Of a stretch of DNA of 6,239 nucleotides, positions 1 to 6,239 are shown piece after piece. The notes beneath the pieces were generated by a model. It was not told where the DNA came from. It made no database searches and saw only the letters and a program-made list of their open reading frames with translations. Where the stretch lies: contig JAGLLQ010000571.1 of NCBI GenBank assembly GCA_023140455.1, positions 1 to 6,239 of the forward strand, in the 5' to 3' direction. The position numbers and the translations under genes are program-made. This DNA comes from Desulfobacteraceae bacterium. GTDB lineage: Bacteria > Desulfobacterota > Desulfobacteria > Desulfobacterales > Desulfobacteraceae. Position 1 is the stretch's first letter; each line of letters begins with the position of its first letter.

Positions 1-959
1 CTTCCACCTGTATGCCAGAACAGGACTGTGTCATCAGCTGTCAATTCATTTTGTTCAATCATATCGATTAATCCTCCCATTGCACGACCTGTATAAACAG
101 GATCAACAAGGATTCCTTCTGTCCTGGCGGTGAGTGCGATTGCTTTCCGTTCTAAGTCGCCTACAATTCCGTAGCCATCGCCCAGGAATTCATTCTTTAG
201 AATAACATCTTCTAATGTGTATTTCATATCTATGTTGAGTTTTTCACAGGTTGATTCTGCAAGAGACAGAATATGTTCATTAAAAGGGAGATCACCTGCT
301 TCTCCTTTATCAATACCTATTCCCATGAGTTCAAAATTATTTTTTGCAAATACAGATTTCCCGATCATCATGCCGGCATGAGTACCGCCGGAGCTTGAGG
401 GGAAAATAATATGTGAGATTTGGGTGTCTGATTTATCAAGCTGCATTTGAAGTTCTTTTATAGCCTCAATAAACCCTGCTGCTCCGATTTCGTTTGAACC
501 TCCATAGGGGATAACATATGGTTTGTTCCCTTTATAAGTCAGGCTGTCTACAATATCAGGGATTGTCTCACCTTTTCTAAGTGAACCGGTCCAGTGAATT
601 TTTGCTCCAAGGATGTCATCTAAAAGCAGATTGCCGTCAGGTATATCAGGTGGTGTTCCACCAAGAGCTAAATGACAGCCAAGCCCGCATGCAGCAGCCG
701 CCGCCGCAGTTTGCCTGCAGTGGTTTGACTGTGCCGCTCCGGCAGTTATTAATGTATCACATCCCTGATTTAGCGCATCGGCAACTAAAAATTCTAATTT
801 GCGGGTTTTATTGCCACCAAGAGCAAGGCCTGTGAGGTCATCTCTTTTGATCAGTATACGCGGACCTTTAAGATGTTGAGATAGCCTTTTCAGCTCCTTT
901 ATAGGAGTTGGGAAAAAGCCCAATGATTTTTTTTGTAACTGCTTGAATTCTTTTGTCAT
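1..959 (-). CDS. dcyD: D-cysteine desulfhydrase / ACC deaminase family PLP enzyme, C-terminus cut by window edge
   Basis: This is a fold-type II PLP enzyme of the D-cysteine desulfhydrase / 1-aminocyclopropane-1-carboxylate deaminase family, probably cytoplasmic. D-cysteine desulfhydrases convert D-cysteine to pyruvate, sulfide and ammonia. The ATG at 959 follows an AGGAGG six bases upstream, and 319 codons are visible. Motifs in order: KRDDLTG (38-44); GGNKTRKLEF (48-57), with Lys51 as the predicted PLP Schiff-base lysine; AGAAQSNHCRQ, the substrate/carboxylate loop; PYGGSNEIG; SSSGGTHAG (188-196), the cofactor phosphate loop; DPVYTGRAMGGL; and FWHTGG at the window edge. The order and spacing match E. 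coli DcyD (328 aa) as I recall it, so only about ten residues are missing. The QSNH loop and the overall match favour D-cysteine desulfhydrase over ACC deaminase. L-cysteate sulfo-lyase (CuyA) belongs to the same family and cannot be excluded. The gene lies 15 bp downstream of the regulator gene and is probably co-transcribed with it. Confidence 0.85.
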   Translation of the reverse strand, partial: MTKEFKQLQKKSLGFFPTPIKELKRLSQHLKGPRILIKRDDLTGLALGGNKTRKLEFLVADALNQGCDTLITAGAAQSNHCRQTAAAAAACGLGCHLALGGTPPDIPDGNLLLDDILGAKIHWTGSLRKGETIPDIVDSLTYKGNKPYVIPYGGSNEIGAAGFIEAIKELQMQLDKSDTQISHIIFPSSSGGTHAGMMIGKSVFAKNNFELMGIGIDKGEAGDLPFNEHILSLAESTCEKLNIDMKYTLEDVILKNEFLGDGYGIVGDLERKAIALTARTEGILVDPVYTGRAMGGLIDMIEQNELTADDTVLFWHTGG

Positions 960-965
960 TTTTAA

Positions 966-971
966 CCTCCT
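966..971 (-). promoter_or_regulatory. Shine-Dalgarno of the PLP-enzyme gene
   Basis: A perfect AGGAGG on the minus strand sits six bases before the ATG at 959. It lies in the 15-bp gap after the regulator stop codon (975-977). It fixes the start of the PLP enzyme and lets it be translated independently from a shared transcript. Confidence 0.85.
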
Positions 972-974
972 GAT

Positions 975-2468
975 TTATGGAGTTTTACAGATAGGTTTTT
1001 TATCAATATACTTTTTAATTGTTCTTCTGTCTAATCCTGTTTTTCTGGCTACTTTTTCATATGTCCCGAAATGTTCATAAAGCATAGTGCAATAGCCTGA
1101 AATTAGCGAAGAGATATCAATGTTTCTGTTTTGAATGCCTGTGATAAGTTGTTCTGTGAGATTAGCAGGTTTGTCTAAATTCAGTGCCTCGCCTTGATAG
1201 GTGCGCCTTAAAAGGACACTTCTTGCACATTGCTCAAGCTCTCTTACATTTCCGGGCCATTTATAATGCGGCCCCAGATGCTTGTTGATAACTCTTTTAA
1301 CTCTTTCTATGAGATTTTCAGATTTATTGCCGGTCATTCGTTCTATAGTAAACTCAAGCAGTGTGTCGAGTTCTGCAGGATCTTCCTGAATTCTTTCTCT
1401 TAAAGGCGGTACTTCAATAATATCTGAACATAATCGATAATAGAAATCATCTCTGAACACTTTCCCATCAACTATATCTTTTACTGATTTGTTGGTTGCA
1501 GCAATAACCCGTCCCTGAAATCTGCTTTGTACATGGCTGCCAACCGGAGTGAAGATCCTTTCCTGTAATACCTGTAACAGTTTTATTTGTACATGATTTG
1601 GAATCTCTCCAATTTCATCTAAAAATATTGAACCATGGGGGCTGCATCTGTCAAAAACACCCTGATAATTGTCCACAGCGCCGGTAAAGGCTCCTTTTTT
1701 ATGTCCGAAAAGCTCTGATTCCAATAATGTCTCTGGAAACTGTGAGAGATTGAGAGAGTTGAAAGCATGCATAAAGCTTTCTTCAAAACATTTTGTTTTT
1801 ATATTGTATGGGATAAATCCGCTTTTCCCTATTGCCATTGCAGCAGTGCCTTTACCAGTACCTGTCTCTCCAAGCAGCAGGGTTGAGAAATCCTCCATTT
1901 TATTCCATAAATGATTTACATAAAAATTGATGTCATCAGTAAAAACATTGTTCCAAAGATGGTTTTTGAACTTGATCATACAAGGGGTTGTTCCAACAAG
2001 GGAGTTTGAGATAAAATGAAAAGCCCGCCTCATTTGATATGACAACCCAAAGTAGTGAATTGCACTTTTTTCTGAGAAACCTCTTTTTTTAAGTAAAGAC
2101 ATAGTTGCATCTCCAAATGAGACTTCTACAAGGTTATCTCCTGCTTTAATTTGATCAAGAATCAGCTGGTCAAAATCATCCCGGAATTTGTGGAAAATAT
2201 CAAAAAGAAAGACAATTTCCATGATTGCCTGTTCTCTTCCTGAAAAAGAATTAAGATTTGCCAGGCCCTGCATCTCCAGTCTGTTTATCCTTAAGTCTAT
2301 TTCCTGTATACATTGATCAGTGCTTTTTCTTCTTGAAGCTGAAGGAAAAAGACCTGCAATCTTCAAATCAAGTTTTTTTCTGAGAGTGCTGAATGGATTT
2401 GCAAAGGCTGCATGATAGACAGTTTTAAAAAACCTTCTTTCTTCCGGGTTGAGTTTCTTATTTTCCAA
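975..2468 (-). CDS. Sigma-54-dependent transcriptional activator (AAA+ enhancer-binding protein) with unrecognised N-terminal region
   Basis: This is a bacterial enhancer-binding protein that uses ATP hydrolysis to remodel sigma-54 RNA polymerase. It is 497 aa from the TTG at 2468. That start has AAGAGG seven bases upstream, whereas the upstream in-frame TTG at 2489 (504 aa) has no visible Shine-Dalgarno. An in-frame stop lies at 2529-2531, and no ATG or GTG start lies between. Residues 1 to about 195 are a mostly helical-looking region in which I recognise no receiver, GAF or PAS signature. The AAA+ core follows: Walker A GETGTGKG (200-207), the sigma-54-contacting GAFTGA (259-264), Walker B IFLDE (281-285), RDDFYYRL (339-346) and WPGNVREL (404-411). 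A Fis-like helix-turn-helix lies near the C-terminus (about 466-488, including ARKTGLDRRTIKKYI). The Walker A to GAFTGA segment is longer than in NtrC-type proteins, with an extra stretch at about 218-240. The likely targets are its own operon and/or the divergent megasynthase (inference). Confidence 0.92.
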   Translation of the reverse strand: MENKKLNPEERRFFKTVYHAAFANPFSTLRKKLDLKIAGLFPSASRRKSTDQCIQEIDLRINRLEMQGLANLNSFSGREQAIMEIVFLFDIFHKFRDDFDQLILDQIKAGDNLVEVSFGDATMSLLKKRGFSEKSAIHYFGLSYQMRRAFHFISNSLVGTTPCMIKFKNHLWNNVFTDDINFYVNHLWNKMEDFSTLLLGETGTGKGTAAMAIGKSGFIPYNIKTKCFEESFMHAFNSLNLSQFPETLLESELFGHKKGAFTGAVDNYQGVFDRCSPHGSIFLDEIGEIPNHVQIKLLQVLQERIFTPVGSHVQSRFQGRVIAATNKSVKDIVDGKVFRDDFYYRLCSDIIEVPPLRERIQEDPAELDTLLEFTIERMTGNKSENLIERVKRVINKHLGPHYKWPGNVRELEQCARSVLLRRTYQGEALNLDKPANLTEQLITGIQNRNIDISSLISGYCTMLYEHFGTYEKVARKTGLDRRTIKKYIDKKPICKTP

Positions 2469-2475
2469 TTTGGCG

Positions 2476-2481
2476 CCTCTT
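2476..2481 (-). promoter_or_regulatory. Shine-Dalgarno deciding the regulator start (TTG at 2468)
   Basis: AAGAGG on the minus strand ends seven bases before the TTG at 2468-2466, which is ideal spacing. The alternative in-frame TTG at 2489-2487 has only AT-rich sequence upstream, so the shorter protein is preferred. Confidence 0.55.
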
Positions 2482-2504
2482 GTGTTCAAAATTTGTACAT
2501 GGCT

Positions 2505-2521
2505 TATACATAATATGTATA
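2505..2521. repeat. 17-bp perfect palindrome, candidate operator / upstream activator site
   Basis: TATACATAATATGTATA has two perfect 8-bp arms around one central base. It lies 37 bp upstream of the preferred regulator start and about 84 bp upstream of the -24 element of the candidate sigma-54 promoter. A dimeric Fis-type helix-turn-helix, as carried by the adjacent regulator, would bind a site of this symmetry. The direct evidence is symmetry and position only. It could also be an AT-rich coincidence. Confidence 0.45.
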
Positions 2522-2548
2522 TTACTTTTTAATATCATAGGAGGACTG

Positions 2549-2576
2549 ATAACACAAATAAAAAAAACATTGTAAA
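2549..2576 (-). promoter_or_regulatory. Possible weak sigma-70-type promoter for the regulator / PLP-enzyme operon
   Basis: On the minus strand, TTTACA (2576-2571, five of six matches to TTGACA) is separated by 16 bases from TGTTAT (2554-2549, four of six matches to TATAAT). It would start transcription near 2542, giving a leader of about 70 bases that contains the palindrome at 2505-2521. In DNA this AT-rich such matches are common, so this is only a candidate. Confidence 0.25.
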
Positions 2577-2604
2577 TTAAGCAGCTTATATAATTGACAG
2601 GTTT

Positions 2605-2620
2605 TGGCATACTTATTGAT
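2605..2620 (+). promoter_or_regulatory. Candidate sigma-54 (-24/-12) promoter for the megasynthase gene
   Basis: TGGCATA, four bases, then TTGAT fits the sigma-54 consensus TGGCACG-N4-TTGCW at the exact required spacing. The -24 GG (2606-2607) is intact, and the -12 element reads GA instead of GC (2618-2619). The predicted start of transcription is near 2631, leaving a leader of about 70 bases before the ATG at 2704. The neighbouring gene encodes a sigma-54 activator with a GAFTGA loop, which raises the plausibility. The -12 mismatch lowers it. Confidence 0.5.
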
Positions 2621-2692
2621 AAGAGATATAGATAAAGAGATCAGGGTAAGAAGTGAGTTGAAAAAAGAATATTAAATGTTTTTTTATATAAT

Positions 2693-2696
2693 GGAG
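2693..2696 (+). promoter_or_regulatory. Shine-Dalgarno of the megasynthase gene
   Basis: GGAG lies seven bases before the ATG at 2704. An in-frame TAA at 2698-2700 closes the frame just upstream, so only the ATG at 2704, or the TTG immediately before it, can be the start. Confidence 0.7.
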
Positions 2697-2703
2697 ATAA
2701 TTG

Positions 2704-5700
2704 ATGATAACAAGAATAATTAATTCAAGATTGCCTTTAATGGTATTAAACCCTTTAAAAGTTTTTGACTTGAACTATTTTAAAGCACTAAATGATTCAG
2801 GTGCTTTGGGTGTTTTGGACACCGAGTTTTTAGAAAAGGGTTTAATCCTTGAGAGAATTAAAAAGCTTTCAGGAGAAAGCCTTTATTTTGGTGTAAGGCT
2901 TGCTGACCAGGATCAGGATCTTATAGATGAGATTAAAAAACTGAAGATCCACAATCTTGACCTTATTATTGCTCCTTTGGGAAAAGAAGATACACCTGCG
3001 GATTTTTCTGAATTTTCCGATACAAAAATTGCTCTTGAAATAAGAGATATTGATATGGCTGAGAAGATCAAAGCTATAACGCCCCATGTTTTGATTTTAA
3101 AGGGTAATGAAGCTTCAGGCAGGGTTTCAAAGTATTCTTCTTTCATCCTGATGCAATGGTATCTCAAACATTCAGACTTCCCTGTTTTTGTACAGGGCGG
3201 CGTTGGTATGTACACAGGTGCAGGAATGTTTGCAGCCGGAGTTTCAGGAGTCGTCTTTGATAGCCAGGTATGGCTTTCAGATGAAGCACCAGTTTCAGAT
3301 AATTTGAAAACTCTTATTTCATCTCTGGATGAAAATGATTCTACTCAGATTAAAACAGATAATAACAATATATACAGGGTTTTTGCAAAACTCGGCACAA
3401 AAATTGTAAAAGACCTTAAACAGGAAGTTGTGGAGCTTGTTGATAGACCTGACAGCGAGACAATGCTTTTTGAAAAAATTAAAGAGAATATTGTTTCTCT
3501 TGATGATAATGATGCACAATTCATTCAATCTCTGTTTTATCTTGGCCAGGATGGTGTGTTTGCAAAGTATTTTGCAAAGAATACAAGTTCTTTAAAAGAA
3601 ATGATATCAAATTTTTTTAAGGGTATTGGGGTGAATTTAAGCTGTGTTGATAAATATGATCCTTTAAAAGAGGACTCAGATCTTGCGAAAATTCATGGAA
3701 CTAAATATCCGATTATTCAAGGACCCATGGCAAATATCAGTGATAATTCTGAATTTGCTACAAAGGTTTTTGAAGCAGGTGCTTTGCCGTTTCTTGCAGT
3801 TGGGAGTCTTCCTGAAGATCTTGCAGATAATATGCTGAAAGATGGAGCAAAAAATCTTGATCGATTTGGTGCAGGCCTTGTGGGGATTGAAGCATTTAAT
3901 CCGGCTGTGGACAGACACCTTCAAATGGTTAAGGATTATAAGATACCCTTTGCCCTTTTTGCCGGAGGTATTCCATCCCAGGTTATTGATCTTGAAAATG
4001 CAGGTACAAAAACCTATCTCCATGCTCCTTCAGTTTCCATGTTGAAAAATGGAATACAAAGTGGATGTAAAAGATTTATATTTGAAGGTGGAGAAGCAGG
4101 CGGACATGTGGGATCACTTTCAAGCCTTGTGCTTTGGGAAGCCGCAGCAGTTCATATTATTGAAGAAGGAGAGTATGATCTTTCAACCCTTTCTTTAGTC
4201 TTTGCCGGTGGAATATCAACATGTTATGCTTCGTTTTTTATTTCAGGCCTTTCTTCATTCCTTGCAGCAAAAGGTGCGAAAATAGGTGTCCAGGTTGGAA
4301 CAGCATATCTTTTTACACCGGAAATTATTGAAACTAATAGTCTGCAAAAGCAATATCAGCAAATCATATCTGACATAGATGAAACCGTAGTTGTGGGCGA
4401 GTCAGTAGGACTGCTATCCAGAACAGTACCTACAGAGTTTGCAAAAATGATGCTCAAATTAGAACAGGATATGATAAAAAGTAAAGACACATTAGATATT
4501 AGAAAACGTACTTTTGAGAAAAAAAATATTGGGTCGCTGTTGATTGGAGCAAAGGGTTTTTTACCTGATTTTAAAAATCCCGGTGAGGAAAATTATACAT
4601 ATTATAAAGGTGAAGAGCACAAAGAAAAAGGGAACTTTCTTGTGGGAGACAGCCTTGCATTTTTTAATGAGCAACTTTCCATAAATGATATCCATTTAAG
4701 ATACATGGACAATAAACCTCTTCTTTTTCAAAATCTTAACAGGCTCGAGGTCTTAACTTCTGAAAAAAATAAAATTAATGATGAGATAGCAGTAATAGGT
4801 ATGGCATGTACACTTCCTGATGCTGATTCCCCGGAACAACTATGGGAGAATATCCTTGCAAAAAAATATTCCATATCTGAAATTCCAGAATCAAGAGTTG
4901 ACCGTGAGCTTTATTATGATGCTGACAAAAGTGCGCAGGATAAATCATATACTCTTCTTGCAGGCTGTATCAATGACTATGAATTCGATGGTGACAGGTT
5001 CGGCTATCCGGGTGACAAATCCTCAAGGCTTTCAAAAAGCCAGCAGATTGTTCTTGATACAGCATATAAGGCTGTTCAAAATGCAGGGTACCTTGGTGAT
5101 GATGATAAGATGATATGTAATGATCCTTCAAGGACGGCTGTAATTATTGCTACATGTCTTGGGAACGAGTTAGGCAATGACCTTTTATTTAAATATTATT
5201 TCCCTGAAGTTTTATCTTGGATTAAAGAAACAGATGAATATAAAAGCTTAACCCAAAAGCAAAAAGAAGATTTAAGAGAAGAAATATTAAAAGGCTTTGA
5301 GGGTGACAATCCGGGTTATGACCCTGTGCATGGAATGCTTTTAAATATTGAGGCGTCACGGGTTGCAAAACATCTTGGTATCAGAGGGCTTAACTATGTG
5401 ATTGATGCCGCATGTGCTTCGTCATTCGCTGCAATTGATGCAGCTACAGGCGAACTCCTTTCAGGAGAGCATGATCAGGTTATTGTTGGTGGAGTCAATA
5501 CTCATCTTTCTCCTGAGAGCTTTATCGGATTTTCAAAAATGGGGACTTTATCTGCAAAGGGTTCATTCCCTTTTGATGAAAAAGCTGACGGGTTTATCCT
5601 TGGTGAAGGCGCTGTCGTTTTTATGTTAAAAAGGATGAAAGATGCAGTCAGGGATAACAATAATATTATTGGGGTAATAAATGCTATCGGTGCAAGTTCT

Positions 5701-6239
5701 GATGGAAAAGGCAAGGCTATTGCAGCTCCTAATCCTTTGGGACAGAAGCTTAGTATAGACAGGTGTTATGAAAAAACGATTCAGGATATTAACCCTAAAG
5801 ACATTGGTTTCATCGAAGCCCATGGAACTGCAACTATTGTCGGTGATGAAGTTGAGATTTCAACTTTAAAAGAAAAATATGCAGGTTCCAGTGCCGGAAT
5901 AAGCTCCATAAAATCACAGATTGGTCACCTTTTGGGTGGTTCCGGAGCAGCAGGTTTTATCAAAGCTCTTCTTGCAATTAATCATGGGATTCTTCCTCCT
6001 AATTGTCAGTTTGAAAATTTATCAAAGAATTGTGATTTAAGTGGCTCATCTTTATTTATAATTAAAGATCAGCAAAAATGGGAAGCAAATGGGAAAATTA
6101 AAAGAGCAAGTGTAAGTTCTTATGGCTTTGGTGGAATAAATTATCATGCTCTTCTTCAGGAATTCAGAGATGATTATCAATTATTAAATCGAGATATTTT
6201 TACTAATCCAGAATATGATTTTAATGATGACAGGATTGT
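2704..6239 (+). CDS. Multidomain PUFA/polyketide-type synthase: NMO-like, NMO-like, ketosynthase (continues beyond window)
   Basis: An uninterrupted frame of 1178 full codons is visible from the ATG at 2704, open at the right edge. Residues 1 to about 215 form a degenerate nitronate monooxygenase-like (2-nitropropane dioxygenase) barrel, with GNEASGR (134-140) where a GGEAGGH-type motif is expected and a GG pair at 165-166. A linker of about 110 residues follows. A second NMO-like barrel spans about 325-670, with IIQGPMA (337-343), GGEAGGH (462-468), AGGI (501-504) and QVGTAYLFTPE (530-540). This FMN-dependent fold also provides the enoyl reductase of Pfa systems (PfaD). The ketosynthase spans about 695-1154: VIGMA start, DAACASS with nucleophile Cys904, EAHGTAT with His1040, SIKSQIGH with Lys1070 and His1075, and a YGFGG end. 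The spacing between the three catalytic residues is close to that in FabB/FabF. The ketosynthase resembles PfaA/HglE types, including the charged insertion at about 826-874. The predicted role is chain elongation in a secondary lipid or polyketide pathway in the cytoplasm; the product is unknown. Acyltransferase and carrier domains would be expected downstream but are not visible. Confidence 0.9.
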   Translation, partial: MITRIINSRLPLMVLNPLKVFDLNYFKALNDSGALGVLDTEFLEKGLILERIKKLSGESLYFGVRLADQDQDLIDEIKKLKIHNLDLIIAPLGKEDTPADFSEFSDTKIALEIRDIDMAEKIKAITPHVLILKGNEASGRVSKYSSFILMQWYLKHSDFPVFVQGGVGMYTGAGMFAAGVSGVVFDSQVWLSDEAPVSDNLKTLISSLDENDSTQIKTDNNNIYRVFAKLGTKIVKDLKQEVVELVDRPDSETMLFEKIKENIVSLDDNDAQFIQSLFYLGQDGVFAKYFAKNTSSLKEMISNFFKGIGVNLSCVDKYDPLKEDSDLAKIHGTKYPIIQGPMANISDNSEFATKVFEAGALPFLAVGSLPEDLADNMLKDGAKNLDRFGAGLVGIEAFNPAVDRHLQMVKDYKIPFALFAGGIPSQVIDLENAGTKTYLHAPSVSMLKNGIQSGCKRFIFEGGEAGGHVGSLSSLVLWEAAAVHIIEEGEYDLSTLSLVFAGGISTCYASFFISGLSSFLAAKGAKIGVQVGTAYLFTPEIIETNSLQKQYQQIISDIDETVVVGESVGLLSRTVPTEFAKMMLKLEQDMIKSKDTLDIRKRTFEKKNIGSLLIGAKGFLPDFKNPGEENYTYYKGEEHKEKGNFLVGDSLAFFNEQLSINDIHLRYMDNKPLLFQNLNRLEVLTSEKNKINDEIAVIGMACTLPDADSPEQLWENILAKKYSISEIPESRVDRELYYDADKSAQDKSYTLLAGCINDYEFDGDRFGYPGDKSSRLSKSQQIVLDTAYKAVQNAGYLGDDDKMICNDPSRTAVIIATCLGNELGNDLLFKYYFPEVLSWIKETDEYKSLTQKQKEDLREEILKGFEGDNPGYDPVHGMLLNIEASRVAKHLGIRGLNYVIDAACASSFAAIDAATGELLSGEHDQVIVGGVNTHLSPESFIGFSKMGTLSAKGSFPFDEKADGFILGEGAVVFMLKRMKDAVRDNNNIIGVINAIGASSDGKGKAIAAPNPLGQKLSIDRCYEKTIQDINPKDIGFIEAHGTATIVGDEVEISTLKEKYAGSSAGISSIKSQIGHLLGGSGAAGFIKALLAINHGILPPNCQFENLSKNCDLSGSSLFIIKDQQKWEANGKIKRASVSSYGFGGINYHALLQEFRDDYQLLNRDIFTNPEYDFNDDRI

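Noticed and set aside
581..835. An 84-codon plus-strand frame across the D-cysteine desulfhydrase-like gene
   Set aside because: It is antisense to well-conserved family motifs (the PLP lysine and QSNH loop), and its translation resembles no known protein.
1526..2504. A 13-base sequence, TTTGTACATGGCT, present at 1526-1538 and 2492-2504
   Set aside because: One copy is inside coding sequence, and one shared 13-mer in a window of this size is not unlikely by chance.
2539..2544. AGGAGG on the plus strand as a ribosome binding site for a small intergenic gene
   Set aside because: No ATG, GTG or TTG follows at a usable distance, and a TGA and a TAA come soon after.
2594..2622. A perfect TTGACA at 2594-2599 as the -35 of a sigma-70 promoter toward the synthase
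   Set aside because: No acceptable -10 hexamer lies 16-18 bases downstream (the sequence reads around TTGATAAG). The overlapping sigma-54-type element fits better.
2661..2685. A-run followed by a T-run resembling a terminator upstream of the synthase
   Set aside because: The potential stem is only A-T pairs with no GC core, and it lies within the predicted leader of the synthase gene.
3676..4023. An open frame of 115 codons on the minus strand inside the synthase gene, and similar short frames at 2869-3215, 4820-5113 and 5402-5823
   Set aside because: They lie opposite or out of frame with a long, motif-rich coding region, have no recognisable domains, and look like shadows of it.

Overview
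The window holds two minus-strand genes and one very large plus-strand gene, arranged divergently around an AT-rich intergenic region of about 220 bp. The DNA is low in GC and rich in AT runs. A sigma-54-type activator lies beside a Pfa-like (polyunsaturated fatty acid synthase-type) ketosynthase. Together these suggest a low-GC member of the Desulfobacterota (a Desulfobacteraceae-like sulfate reducer). That assignment is inference from gene style, because no rRNA or taxonomic marker is present.

Minus strand, 2468 to 1: a sigma-54-dependent enhancer-binding protein is followed 15 bp downstream by a PLP enzyme of the D-cysteine desulfhydrase / ACC deaminase family, which has its own strong Shine-Dalgarno. 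The close spacing suggests one transcript. The PLP enzyme runs off the left edge and lacks only about the last ten residues.

Intergenic region, about 2490-2703: a perfect 17-bp palindrome (2505-2521) lies close to the regulator gene. A near-consensus -24/-12 (sigma-54) promoter at 2605-2620 points toward the plus-strand gene. The palindrome lies about 118 bp upstream of the predicted transcription start, a normal distance for an enhancer site of a sigma-54 activator. A weak sigma-70-like promoter for the minus-strand operon is also possible.

Plus strand, 2704 to the right edge: one open reading frame of at least 1178 codons encodes a multidomain megasynthase. It has a degenerate nitronate monooxygenase (NMO)-like TIM barrel, a linker, a second NMO-like barrel with the usual motifs, and a complete Pfa-type ketosynthase with an intact Cys-His-His triad. 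The protein continues past the window, presumably into acyltransferase, carrier and other domains.

Working model (inference): the regulator responds to an unknown signal through its unrecognised N-terminal region. With sigma-54 RNA polymerase it activates the divergent lipid/polyketide synthase gene. How the PLP enzyme relates to the synthase is not visible here. No RNA genes, mobile elements or CRISPR arrays were seen.
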